A stretch of DNA of 43,605 bases. Origin: Myxococcales bacterium (GTDB lineage Bacteria; Myxococcota_A; Polyangia; Fen-1088). Position numbers and translations under genes: made by a program. Of this stretch, positions 19,832-29,296 are shown piece after piece (within the stretch, counting starts at the first letter, position 1; each line of letters begins with the position of its first letter). The notes beneath the pieces are model-generated. The model was not told the DNA's origin and searched no databases. It worked only from the letters and a program-made list of their open reading frames with translations. The stretch spans positions 1 through 43,605 of the forward strand of contig PMLB01000123.1 of assembly GCA_003158735.1 (NCBI GenBank). Direction: 5' to 3'.

Positions 19832-20581
19832 CTACTCCGTGCGCACGACTGCGGCGCCTAGACCTTCCACCAGGCGCGCGGTGGCGCGTTCCACCAGAGC
19901 GGCGTCGCGGCCGTCGACGGTGATCTTCACCTTGTATTCGGCGACGCCGAGTCGAGGATAGGAGCCGACCGCAACTCCGGGAAACTCGGCCACCACCGCG
20001 TCGAGGGTTGCCGCGATGACAGCCTCGCTCTCGCGCGAGTAGACCGCGCGACTGAGGATGGGACCGGTGCGGAACAGCTCGCGCACCATCGCGAACTTGT
20101 ACCGAAATATCTCGGGCACCCCGGGCAGGATGTAGACGTTTCTCACCGCCACCACTGGCCAGTGTGAGCGGTCCCCGTCCGGGCCGTAGAGCAGTCGCGC
20201 ACCGTCAGGGATGTCAGCCATGCGCAGATCGCGTTCGTGCAGGCTGGGCCCCATGGCCGAACGAATTTTGGCCTCCAGTTCTAGATTGCGTGCCGGGCGC
20301 AGCCCAAAGGCCTTGGCCATCGCCGCCATGGTCACGTCGTCGTGGGTGGGGCCGACTCCGCCCGAGGTGAAGACATGGTTGTAGCGGCTGGACATGCCCC
20401 GCACAGCCTCGGCAATCTCGTCGATCTCGTCAGGGATGACGTCGATGCGGCGGACCGCCACCCCCAACTCGCGCAGCTCGCGCACAAGATAGCGGGCGTT
20501 CTCTTCCTCAACCTTGGCGGAGAGGATTTCTTCACCGATGACCAGGATTCCCGCGGTGGGGCCAAGGAAGGGTATGCTCAT
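19832..20581 (-). CDS. CinA N-terminal/MoaB-like molybdopterin-binding domain protein
   Basis: AGILVIGEEILSAKVEEENARYLVRELRELGVAVRRIDVIPD...VFTSGGVGPTHDDVTMAAMAKAFG; ATG at 20581 preferred over the longer ORF. Confidence 0.88.
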   Translation of the reverse strand: MSIPFLGPTAGILVIGEEILSAKVEEENARYLVRELRELGVAVRRIDVIPDEIDEIAEAVRGMSSRYNHVFTSGGVGPTHDDVTMAAMAKAFGLRPARNLELEAKIRSAMGPSLHERDLRMADIPDGARLLYGPDGDRSHWPVVAVRNVYILPGVPEIFRYKFAMVRELFRTGPILSRAVYSRESEAVIAATLDAVVAEFPGVAVGSYPRLGVAEYKVKITVDGRDAALVERATARLVEGLGAAVVRTE

Positions 20582-20622
20582 GTCGACTATGGCCAGGATA
20601 CATCCTCGGGTGGCATGTCCAC

Positions 20623-21051
20623 CTAGCGAAGTGGATTGACCCAACGAAGCTGGGGAAAGCGCGCGAAGTCGGCGTCGTTCGAGTGGAGTTCGGCTTGGTG
20701 CTCGATCGCCAACGCAGCCAGTTGCGCATCGGTGGTCAGGTTGCCGGCCGCGCCCAGCCCGCGCAGAAGGCGGAAGGCAATCTCCAGGTGGCGTGGGCCA
20801 GGAACCAGGAAGCTGACCTGGCTGCGGGATAGCCATCTCTCCACCTGGGCCACGGCGTTCTCGACGGTCATTGGATGATCGAAGATGCGCGGATTGGTCA
20901 CCACCCTGATGAAACCATAGAGCGCGGGGGCTGCAAGGCCCACGGGCGTGGGGTCGTTCATCAAGTGCTCCCACCAGCGCCGCGCCTTCGCGTGCTCGGC
21001 GAGACCGCTCATGTGAGCGTAGACCAGCAGGTTGACGTCAGGGATGGTCAC
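20623..21051 (-). CDS. PIN-domain toxin, VapC-like
   Basis: PDVNLLVYAHMSG...GNLTTDAQLAALAIEHQAELHSNDADFARFP: PIN acidic residues; overlaps upstream RHH-like gene by ATGA. Confidence 0.88.
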   Translation of the reverse strand: MTIPDVNLLVYAHMSGLAEHAKARRWWEHLMNDPTPVGLAAPALYGFIRVVTNPRIFDHPMTVENAVAQVERWLSRSQVSFLVPGPRHLEIAFRLLRGLGAAGNLTTDAQLAALAIEHQAELHSNDADFARFPQLRWVNPLR

Positions 21052-21317
21052 GATCGCTTCCGGCTCGCAGTCGCAAGGAGAGTTGCATCTTCCATCTCGT
21101 CGGCGTACTTGTTGAGCGCGGTCCTGTCCAGCCCCGGCAACAACGCCGCGTGATGTGCTGTGACCCGGTAGACAGCTTGCGCCTCGCCCGCGCCATGGGG
21201 AGAGAGGCCGCGGCGAATGGCATCGTTCACGACTTGTTTGAACGGTTTGCGTGCCCGATGCACTTCCCCCTCCACTAGGTGGAAGACATCGGCGTCAAGC
21301 GTGAGGGTTGTGCGCAT
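21048..21317 (-). CDS. VapB-like antitoxin
   Basis: RTTLTLDADVFHLVEGEVHRARKPFKQVVNDAIRRGL RHH-type N-terminus, immediately upstream of the PIN gene. Confidence 0.82.
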   Translation of the reverse strand: MRTTLTLDADVFHLVEGEVHRARKPFKQVVNDAIRRGLSPHGAGEAQAVYRVTAHHAALLPGLDRTALNKYADEMEDATLLATASRKRS

Positions 21318-21321
21318 GAAG

Positions 21322-21333
21322 GCATCATGATGC
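21322..21333. promoter_or_regulatory. Candidate VapBC operator palindrome
   Basis: Perfect 12-bp palindrome GCATCATGATGC beginning 5 nt upstream of the vapB start codon. Confidence 0.45.
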
Positions 21334-21471
21334 TATATGAACAAGTCGTCAAGATGCTACCAGAAGCCGGTTTGGCTATCGGGGAGCGACACCGCGGGAA
21401 GGTCGGTCTCTGTTTGCGTCATCGGTTTGACTACCCAAAAAATTGCGCCATTGGGCAGGCTCCCCATACTG

Positions 21472-21798
21472 ATGGACGGAGCCGTCATGCGTCGCGATAC
21501 CCGGTCAGGAAAAAACTGGATTCTGCGTGGACTGGCGGCTGTCTTGTTGGCCGTGACATTCGGCTATGTGCCGTACCACCTCTATGCGCGCTCCGGGTAT
21601 GCCCGCTATCGGGAATTGCGGCGCGATTGGGCGGCGGCGCAAACCCGCAACGCCCGTTTGCGCGCAGAGAATGAGCGGCTGGCCCGTGAAGTCGAGGCTC
21701 TGCGCACGGATCCGCGCGTGCTGGAACAGGTGGCCCGCACCGACATGGGGTGGGTGCGGCCAGGCGAGATTCTCTTCGATTTCGGCGAGGCACGATGA
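21472..21798 (+). CDS. FtsB/DivIC-like septum formation initiator protein
   Basis: Single TM (WILRGLAAVLLAVTFGYVPYHLY) followed by coiled-coil RYRELRRDWAAAQTRNARLRAENERLAREVEALRTDPRVLEQVARTDMGWVRPGEILFDF. Confidence 0.82.
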   Translation: MDGAVMRRDTRSGKNWILRGLAAVLLAVTFGYVPYHLYARSGYARYRELRRDWAAAQTRNARLRAENERLAREVEALRTDPRVLEQVARTDMGWVRPGEILFDFGEAR

Positions 21799-23981
21799 GA
21801 CTGTCGAAGCTGCGCGTCCGTCTGGGTTTCGAACTTCGGCGCGCTGTTCAAACAGTGTGGGGCTTTGCCTTGGTGGCGACCATGGGGGCGCTTCTGTGGC
21901 TGGGCTGGTTTCCCGATTTGCGCCGGCCTGGCGCCGACTGGACGCGCGGATTAGCCGCGGCTGCGCTGGCGGCCGCCTTGCTGGTCAAGCTGGCCGGACG
22001 CGTGGTTACCAGCGAGCGCCGACGCTCGCGTGCCCGCGAGATGGTTTCCGATCTTGAGATGGGCCTGCTCTTGCTCTCGGCGACCTATGTTTTTCTGTCG
22101 GTGGTAGGCGGGGTGACCGCGCCGCTCTACCCACTGGTCTATGCCTTGGTCAGCTTTCTGGTGACCTTCCATCCCTTGTCCGTCGGCTGTCCCCTGGCTG
22201 CTGCGGCGCTTGGATTCGAGGCCATCATGGCCTTTGGTCCCGGTGCCGCGCCGGGCGCTGCGGCGGTCTTTCCCGGGCATGCCGGCTTCATCGCCGTGTT
22301 CGCTGTGCTGAACGTGGCCTTCTTGCATGCCGAGGTGGCGCGCCAGCGGCGCGAGCGCCGGCGCTGTCTTGAGGCTGAGGTAGCGTCGATGCGGGAAGAG
22401 GCGCGTGATTTTCGCCTCATCTCGTCGGCGTTGAGCAGCGACAGTCAGGTGCGCACGCGAGCCCAGGAGGAAGAGAAGCTATCGCAGGGATCGATCGAGA
22501 CCATTCACGAGCAGCTGCTGCACACGGTGGACCTGCTTCGTCGATCCATGGGGTTGCAGACCTGTGCCCTGCTTTGGCTGGACAGCACGGGCGACAAGTT
22601 GAAGTTCAAAGAGCTGGCGAGCGATTGTTCCCACATCGCTGAGGGACCGCTCTCGGCGCGCACTGGCGTATTGGCCGCCATCATCAAAGACCGGCACCCT
22701 TGTCTGCTGGACTCACCGCGGCCGTCGCTGCTGCCCTACTACCAGGGGCCAGCCGATGTGTCGGCTTTCTTGGGAGTTCCGGTTTTCGAGGGACTGTCGC
22801 TGCGCGGGGTGCTGGTGGGTGACCGCAAGCAGGGCGCGGCCTTCTCGACGGCGGATGTTGAGCTGTTCACCGCCGCCGCGGATCAGGTGATGCGCATCGT
22901 GCAGTCGGAACGCGTGTTCCAGGCGGTCGAGCGCTCCAAGCACGAGCACGAGCGCTTCTATCGGGCCTCGGCTGCGCTCAACCGGGCGCTGACCCTGGCC
23001 GAGGTCTACGACGCCGCCATCGAAGGGGCGCGCGGGGCCTGCGAGTTCGACTTTGCCGCCATCGCGACCTGCGAGAACGCCGACGGGCAGCACCTGCTCA
23101 GTCGGGTGGTGGGCGAGGGGGCCGATGAACTGGCGGGGCGCACTTTCTGCGACCCGGGTTCCATCGCGTCCATGGTGGTCAAGAACAAGCTGGCGCTACC
23201 TGCCGCTGGCGACTGGCGGGATCGCGGCGGGTCCTACGTGTTCGAGTCGCGCGAGCGCTTCAAGAGTTTCGAGTCGCTCTACGTGTTGCCCCTGCTGGTC
23301 AAGGACGAGGTCATGGGAACCTTCACGGTGGCGGCCCAGCGAGCCGGCGCTTTTCCGGCTGACCGGCGCGAAATGCTGGGCGTGATTGCGAATCAGGTAG
23401 CCATCTCCATGCAGAACGGCCGCATGGTACAGGCGCTGGAGGAGCAGGCCACCACCGACGGGCTCACCGGCCTGGTCAACCACCGCACCTTCCAGGAACG
23501 CTTCTCCGCCATGTTGGGCCGGGCCGAGCGCCATTCCATGCGCGTATCCTTCCTGCTGACTGACATTGACCACTTCAAGAAGATCAACGATACCCATGGC
23601 CACCCGACGGGCGATCAGGTCTTGAAGCGGGTGGCCGCCATTCTGAAGGCCAGTGCGCGCAAGATCGACATCGTAGCCCGCTACGGGGGCGAGGAGTTTG
23701 CTCTGGTGCTGGAAGGCACGGATCGCGCAGGCGCACGCCAACTGGCCGAGCGCATCCGGCAAGAGGTCGGGGCACAGACGCACGACTCGGCCAAGGGCGC
23801 ATTCCGGGCAACGCTGTCGCTGGGCGTGGCGGTTTATCCCGAGGACGGCAAGGCCAAACAAGAGCTGATTTCCAATGCCGATCAGGCGCTGTACGCGGCC
23901 AAACACAACGGCCGAAACCGCACCGTGTGCCACGGCGAGATCGCGCGCGCCGAGCAGCCACGGGCGCGAGCGGCCGGGTAG
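21795..23981 (+). CDS. Membrane GAF-GGDEF diguanylate cyclase
   Basis: TM N-terminus, GAF-like regions, LTDIDHFKKINDTHGHPTGDQVLKRVA and ARYGGEEFALVLEGT; RxxD (RKID) inhibitory site five residues upstream of GGEEF. Confidence 0.92.
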   Translation: MRLSKLRVRLGFELRRAVQTVWGFALVATMGALLWLGWFPDLRRPGADWTRGLAAAALAAALLVKLAGRVVTSERRRSRAREMVSDLEMGLLLLSATYVFLSVVGGVTAPLYPLVYALVSFLVTFHPLSVGCPLAAAALGFEAIMAFGPGAAPGAAAVFPGHAGFIAVFAVLNVAFLHAEVARQRRERRRCLEAEVASMREEARDFRLISSALSSDSQVRTRAQEEEKLSQGSIETIHEQLLHTVDLLRRSMGLQTCALLWLDSTGDKLKFKELASDCSHIAEGPLSARTGVLAAIIKDRHPCLLDSPRPSLLPYYQGPADVSAFLGVPVFEGLSLRGVLVGDRKQGAAFSTADVELFTAAADQVMRIVQSERVFQAVERSKHEHERFYRASAALNRALTLAEVYDAAIEGARGACEFDFAAIATCENADGQHLLSRVVGEGADELAGRTFCDPGSIASMVVKNKLALPAAGDWRDRGGSYVFESRERFKSFESLYVLPLLVKDEVMGTFTVAAQRAGAFPADRREMLGVIANQVAISMQNGRMVQALEEQATTDGLTGLVNHRTFQERFSAMLGRAERHSMRVSFLLTDIDHFKKINDTHGHPTGDQVLKRVAAILKASARKIDIVARYGGEEFALVLEGTDRAGARQLAERIRQEVGAQTHDSAKGAFRATLSLGVAVYPEDGKAKQELISNADQALYAAKHNGRNRTVCHGEIARAEQPRARAAG

Positions 23982-24040
23982 GGGAGGGGCGGGCGACTTA
24001 CCTGCGTGCGAATCGATCGCGAAGCCGGGGCATGGACTGA

Positions 24041-24484
24041 TCAGGTCGACGGTTGTAGGCAGATGTACGGTTCGCCGGCTTGGAAGACGCCGACGTTGAA
24101 ACAAGTCCATCCCACCGGACAGATCTGGGGCGTCGTGTCGCAGCCGGGTGCCGTGCAGTAGCCGACCGGAACCCCGGGCTGTAGCGCGCAGTAGCTCACG
24201 GCCCCATTGCACTCGGTCTGACTGCTGCACGCGCTACCGAAATCCGCTGCGGTGCCGCTGGCCTCCGACGCGGAATCGAGATCGCCGCCTGCAGGCGCGG
24301 CGGCATCTGGGGCGGCTGCACCCGTGTCAGGCCCCGTGGTCGCTTCGGCGGCAGCGCCATCCGCGGGCAGAACCAGCTTCATGCAGTACCCCTTGTCGAA
24401 TTGTTGCCCCGCCGGACAGGGCGAGTCTTCCGTGCAGGACAGGGAAGTGGCCACCAACAGTACGACGCCCATGGTTCTCGTCAT
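24041..24484 (-). CDS. Cysteine-rich hypothetical lipoprotein
   Basis: Signal with LVATSLSC; CNGAVSYCALQPG..GYCTAPGCDTTPQICPVGWTCF Cys-rich tail. Confidence 0.65.
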   Translation of the reverse strand: MTRTMGVVLLVATSLSCTEDSPCPAGQQFDKGYCMKLVLPADGAAAEATTGPDTGAAAPDAAAPAGGDLDSASEASGTAADFGSACSSQTECNGAVSYCALQPGVPVGYCTAPGCDTTPQICPVGWTCFNVGVFQAGEPYICLQPST

Positions 24485-24511
24485 TGAATCACCTTTCCAG
24501 AAGTCCGCAGG

Positions 24512-25894
24512 TCAGAAAACGAACACCAACCGCGAGGCCAAACTGCGAATCGTCACGTTGCTGGGATTGGGTCCCTCGGTGTTGAAGAAATATGAGCTGG
24601 AGTACTGGGTCTTCAGCTGGGCCCAAGGCTTGAAATAGATGTTGAAGCCCAGGGAAGGCGTGCAAACGAAATCGTCGAGAAAATCCGGTGGGCTGACGTA
24701 CTGGATCTCGACGTAGACGTAGGGTTCGAAGCGACGGGCGAAGCGATGGGCCAGCAGCCCGTACCAGTAGTGGGCAAAGCGATTGGGGAGCACACTCCCC
24801 GGGGGCCCCAGGCCTGGTTCATTCTGGGCGCCTGCGTCGTACTTAACTCGATGAAGTAGCGCTTCGGTGCGGAGCCTCCAGCCACCCCAGTCCACCGACA
24901 GGTCGACACCCGCTGCCCATTCGTGATACGCCCACGCCCTGGTTTCCGTCACGCCGAAGCTGCCCGAGGAAAAGTCCAGTTGCTTGGTGTCGTCCGATGA
25001 AGTGCCCCAGTAGCCCGACATCCCCACGGTGAAGCGGGTCGCGCCGCTGTGGCGCAAGAACAGCCTTGCGCCAAGGGCCTTGTCATCGGTCAGGTCGACG
25101 TTCGTCATCGTCCGTCCATTACTCAGGTAGACGTGGTACCCGAGGTCCAGGGCGCCGAACACGAAACTACCGTACGCGTGAACGCCAACCAGACGCGCTG
25201 GGATAGCCTCTTCCACTTGAAAGGCTGGCAGCAGAAGCGAGATGAGCACAGGCGTGCCGTGATCGATGTTCCAGATCCCGTAGGGTGACGGGAAAAGTCC
25301 TGCTTGGATGGTGAGGGCTTGGCTATAGGACCACTCGCCCCAGGCCCGCTCGATCACGACACCGCCCCACGACACGTGCGCGCGGCCATTTGGATCGCTG
25401 GAATCGTAGACGCTCGTGTTCACGCGCTGATAGTTGGGGGTGAACGACTCGGACCCGTTTGGGTACAGCGTGAACCGCGTTTCGATGAGGGTGCGCCATC
25501 CCGGCCCGGGGCGCGTGTCGAGGTATAGGTTGACATTGCCCAGGACAAACGTGGTGGCGCGGGTCGGGTAGACGCCATTGAGCGGATCACCGCTATCCAG
25601 GAAGAGCCGCTGAAGTCCGACGTCCATGAAGCCATACAGATCGATTGCGCGCGCCGGGGTCGCGTGGCCAGCCTCCGCTTCCGCGGACTCCACTTCCTTC
25701 ATACGCTGTTCGATGGCATCCAATCGGGTGTCCAACGGAGGACCGGCGGGAGCCTCAACCTGGTCCACCTCCTTGGCTGATGGGTTGACGGCTGTTTGGT
25801 TCGTCACAGACGGAACGGGGGCAGGTTCGCCTTGTGCGCGCGCCAGGCCCGGCAAGAACGACAGCAACCCAATCAGGAATCGATGGTTTTTCAC
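24512..25894 (-). CDS. Outer-membrane beta-barrel/porin-like protein
   Basis: Signal peptide, short coiled coil (LDTRLDAIEQRMKEVESAEAE), LYGFMDVGLQRLF, alternating aromatic strands and terminal ...RLVFVF. Confidence 0.8.
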   Translation of the reverse strand: MKNHRFLIGLLSFLPGLARAQGEPAPVPSVTNQTAVNPSAKEVDQVEAPAGPPLDTRLDAIEQRMKEVESAEAEAGHATPARAIDLYGFMDVGLQRLFLDSGDPLNGVYPTRATTFVLGNVNLYLDTRPGPGWRTLIETRFTLYPNGSESFTPNYQRVNTSVYDSSDPNGRAHVSWGGVVIERAWGEWSYSQALTIQAGLFPSPYGIWNIDHGTPVLISLLLPAFQVEEAIPARLVGVHAYGSFVFGALDLGYHVYLSNGRTMTNVDLTDDKALGARLFLRHSGATRFTVGMSGYWGTSSDDTKQLDFSSGSFGVTETRAWAYHEWAAGVDLSVDWGGWRLRTEALLHRVKYDAGAQNEPGLGPPGSVLPNRFAHYWYGLLAHRFARRFEPYVYVEIQYVSPPDFLDDFVCTPSLGFNIYFKPWAQLKTQYSSSYFFNTEGPNPSNVTIRSLASRLVFVF

Positions 25895-26397
25895 GGCATC
25901 ACCACCTGGCTGCGACGGATGCGAGCCACGACCTTCACGCGTGGTTTTAGTTTCGAGTCGGGGATGTATCCGATTGCGCCGGGCGTGCGTGACACCAGAT
26001 CCACAATCGCCGCCGCCGAGGACAGTTGCCGCGGCGGCGGACTGTCGCCGCGAATCATCTGATCGATCCAGAACTGGGCCACGTCGTCGGGGTCCATGCC
26101 CAGAACGACGCGGTCGAAGACGACGCGTTCGGGGACGCTGGGCGCAAGGTTGATGGCAGTCACCGGTGTTCTGTCAGGCCAATCGCGCAAGACGCGGGTA
26201 AACACCGCCCGCAAATCGTTCGCCGAAAGCGCGCGTACGGGCGACGAGGGGTGGACGATAACCACAAGCTCTGCCGGTTCTTCGGCCCCGGACGGATGTG
26301 ACAGAAGGCAGCCGAGCATGGCCATGATGCCGAAGACGCCGCTCCACGTCCGCCTCGGCAAGTGCAGTCTCGCTCCACGCCGTCGCTTCGATCTCAA
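25891..26397 (-). CDS. Orphan phosphate-type (PBP-like) periplasmic binding protein
   Basis: ELVVIVHPSSPVRALSANDLRAVFTRVLRDWPDRTPVTAINL...FWIDQM...VDLVSRTPGAIGYIPDS; ATGA overlap with barrel gene. Confidence 0.82.
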   Translation of the reverse strand: MRSKRRRGARLHLPRRTWSGVFGIMAMLGCLLSHPSGAEEPAELVVIVHPSSPVRALSANDLRAVFTRVLRDWPDRTPVTAINLAPSVPERVVFDRVVLGMDPDDVAQFWIDQMIRGDSPPPRQLSSAAAIVDLVSRTPGAIGYIPDSKLKPRVKVVARIRRSQVVMP

Positions 26398-26497
26398 GGA
26401 AGTACCCCAAGACGCCTATCGGCGGCGGCTCGGCCAATCTTGAGCCAAGGCAGCGTCAAGCTGGTGCGCGGTCCTGCCGATTGTCCCCCAGGGCGCG

Positions 26498-28945
26498 ATG
26501 CTACTGCGTGGAAAACTGGGCCTGCTTGTGGGTGTTCCCGTCACCGGGGCGTTGCTGCTGGCCACGCTGGTACTGGCCGAGGCGTGGCGGGACGCCGAAC
26601 GTGCGACTGCGCTCGGTTCGGTGGAACACCTACAGAGGGTCGCTGAGCGATCCACAACCCTGGTGCGTGCGCTGCAGGCCGAGCGCACGAGTGCGGTCCT
26701 TACTGCCGCCAGCCGTGAGCGAGTTGCGCAGGGATCGTTGCTGCCCGGGCGGATTGCCAGCGTGGACAGCGCCCTTGCCGCGTTCCGCGAATCCGTCGAA
26801 AAGCTGGACCGGAAGCTCCTGACATCCGGCACCGACCGAGCCGTCAAGATGACCGTGACCCAACTTGCAATCCTACCGGAAGTGCGAGGCGACATAGGTT
26901 CTGGTGGCGCCCGAGGTTTCGATCGACTGGGCACGGGGTATGGCACCATGGTGGAGGCACTGATTGCGCTCGTTACCAGTTTGCGTGAAGTCAGTTCGGA
27001 TAAGGAGATCGCGGCTGATGTGGCCACCTTGGTCTCGCTTCTGCGCGTCGATGAACAGGAGGCTCGCCTCGACGCTTTGTTGGGACTGGTGTTCTCGGTG
27101 GGCGAGTTTCCGCCCGGGTCTTTTCGAAAACTGGTTGCCATCACGACCGAGGCCAAGGTGCACAGCGCAACCCTTCAGGTCGATGCCGGCGAGGTGACGC
27201 GCGCCCGCTTCAACGCGTCCCTGACGTCGGGCCCAGGCCAGGAGGTGTCCGCCATCGTGGCCGCCGCCCTCGCTTCGGTACAGGACATACCGAAAGTCGA
27301 TCCGAATCATTGGTATGTCCAGCACGGCCAACAGATAACGACTCTCCGGCAACTGGAGGACCGAATGCTCGCGCGAATCGCAAGCCGCGCCACCCAGAAG
27401 AAGGCGGAACGGCAGCGCATGGTATTGCTCGTGCTGATCGTGGCTGGGCTGGCGGTTCCAGGATCCCTGGCGCTGGGCTGGAAGGTGGCCAGAAGTGTGC
27501 ACCTGTCGCTGGCGTCACTGCATGCCGTTGCCAATCGCGTACGCAGGGAAGGTGACTTCAGCGCGCGGGTGGTCAGTGCCAGCGCGGACGAGGTGGGTCA
27601 ACTGGGCGACGCATGGAACGAGATGATGGCCGGGATTCAAGCCCGCGACCGCGAACTGGCGGACCATCGTAGGCATCTGGAAGAGACCGTCTCGCAGCGA
27701 ACTGCCGATCTGGCGTCGGAACGTCAGAGACTGGCGCTGATTCTTACGTCGGTCAATGAGGGCATCGTGGGGTTGGACCCAAACGGGTGTGTGACCTTTC
27801 TGAACCCGGCTGCGGAGCGACTGTTGGGTCTGACCGCTTCGGATACCGTGGGACGTCCCTTTCATGAGGTGGTTCAACATGAGATGGGAGAGGCCAAATG
27901 CGTCAGGGAAAGCTGTCCGATCCTACGCACGCTGAACGACGGTTCTCTTGGCAGCCTGACGGGCGACCGGCTCGCGCGAAGCAACGGTGTCCCCTTGGTC
28001 ATTGAAGGATCAAGCACACCCATCGTCGTCGAGGGACGCACTGCCGGTGCCGTCCTGAGCCTGCGGGATGTGACCGCCCAGAAGAATCTGGAATTCCAGT
28101 TGCAGCAAGCACGCAAGCTGGAGGCGATTGGCCAGTTGGCCGCTGGAATTGCGCACGAGATAAACACCCCGATGCAGTTCATCGGCGACAACGTACGCTT
28201 TTTGCAGGAGGCCGTCGGTGACATGCAGGTCGTTCTGGAGGGGTATCGTAGCGCGGTCCAAGGAGACTCGGGGCTTGCGTCCGAGGTGCGGCAATCACTT
28301 GAACGGCTGGAGCAGGACAAGGACGTTGGCTACCTGATCGAGAACGTGCCGCGATCTTGCGAGAGCGCCCTGATGGGCGTCGCCCGGGTCAGCAAGATCG
28401 TCTACGCGATGAAGGAGTTTTCTCATTCAGGAGGCGAAGAAAAGGAACTGGCGGATCTGAATCGTGCGACCGAGAGTACCGCCACGGTAGCCACCAGCGT
28501 ATGGAAGCACGTAGCGGAACTGGAACTCCACCTGGAAGCCGATCTGCCTACACCTCCCGTACACCTTGGTGAAATCAATCAAGTCATACTCAACCTCATC
28601 ATCAATGCCGCCCATGCCATTGCAGACGTCGTCAAGGATGGCGGCGCCAAGGGACGCATTACCGTGTCGACTGGGCACGACGACACGCATGTCGAGATTC
28701 GCGTGGCGGACACCGGGACTGGGATCCCGGAGTCCGCACGGGAACGGATCTTCACGCCATTCTTCACAACCAAGGAGATCGGCAAGGGAACCGGACAAGG
28801 ACTGTCGCTGGCGCGGTCGGTGGTAGTCGATCGCCACCACGGCACCATTGCATTTGAGACGGAGACGGGACGCGGTACGACCTTCATCGTACGCCTACCG
28901 CTCCAGGATACTGATGCCCCAGCGGCCCAGACGCCCCCAAAATGA
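26498..28945 (+). CDS. Sensor histidine kinase: NIT-like sensor, HAMP, PAS, HisKA, HATPase
   Basis: NIT-like VEHLQRVAERSTTLVRALQAERTSAVLTA; HAMP-like DEVGQLGDAWNEMMAGI; PAS EGIVGLDPNGCVTFLNPAAERLLG; GQLAAGIAHEINTPMQFI; NLIINAAHAI; VADTGTGIP; FTPFFTTKEIGKGTGQGLSL. Confidence 0.93.
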   Translation: MLLRGKLGLLVGVPVTGALLLATLVLAEAWRDAERATALGSVEHLQRVAERSTTLVRALQAERTSAVLTAASRERVAQGSLLPGRIASVDSALAAFRESVEKLDRKLLTSGTDRAVKMTVTQLAILPEVRGDIGSGGARGFDRLGTGYGTMVEALIALVTSLREVSSDKEIAADVATLVSLLRVDEQEARLDALLGLVFSVGEFPPGSFRKLVAITTEAKVHSATLQVDAGEVTRARFNASLTSGPGQEVSAIVAAALASVQDIPKVDPNHWYVQHGQQITTLRQLEDRMLARIASRATQKKAERQRMVLLVLIVAGLAVPGSLALGWKVARSVHLSLASLHAVANRVRREGDFSARVVSASADEVGQLGDAWNEMMAGIQARDRELADHRRHLEETVSQRTADLASERQRLALILTSVNEGIVGLDPNGCVTFLNPAAERLLGLTASDTVGRPFHEVVQHEMGEAKCVRESCPILRTLNDGSLGSLTGDRLARSNGVPLVIEGSSTPIVVEGRTAGAVLSLRDVTAQKNLEFQLQQARKLEAIGQLAAGIAHEINTPMQFIGDNVRFLQEAVGDMQVVLEGYRSAVQGDSGLASEVRQSLERLEQDKDVGYLIENVPRSCESALMGVARVSKIVYAMKEFSHSGGEEKELADLNRATESTATVATSVWKHVAELELHLEADLPTPPVHLGEINQVILNLIINAAHAIADVVKDGGAKGRITVSTGHDDTHVEIRVADTGTGIPESARERIFTPFFTTKEIGKGTGQGLSLARSVVVDRHHGTIAFETETGRGTTFIVRLPLQDTDAPAAQTPPK

Positions 28946-29002
28946 CCGACAGGGCCGCGGAGATCCACGTTCAGACAGGTGAGGAGTTCGGCTCCGCGGA
29001 TG

Positions 29003-29146
29003 CTAGGGCAATGTGATGCGCCCAGGAGCGTCGCTGGCTCCGGTCTGAGTGTGACAGCTGTTGCAATCGCCGCTACTTGCGGTGGAAACCATCACGCGCT
29101 CGATGCCGGAGCCGTTCACGACCTTGGCCGGGCAGGAGTGTCCTCT
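29003..29146 (-). pseudogene. C-terminal remnant of a CxxCH (c-type heme motif) protein
   Basis: Reverse-strand reading RGHSCPAKVVNGSGIERVMVSTASSGDCNSCHTQTGASDAPGRITLP* with an in-frame TGA immediately upstream; not in the ORF track because no start codon/too short. Confidence 0.6.
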
Positions 29147-29296
29147 TCATGACCATTTGATGAGAGCTTTCGGATCCGAATTACAAAGACAAGGCGGCGC
29201 GCGTGGCGGCCAGGTAGCGGAGGAGCGGGCTCAGCCGCCTGAACCTGCGATCAACGGACCGCCAGGTTGACGCCGTCCTGAGGTACACTCCGCCGC

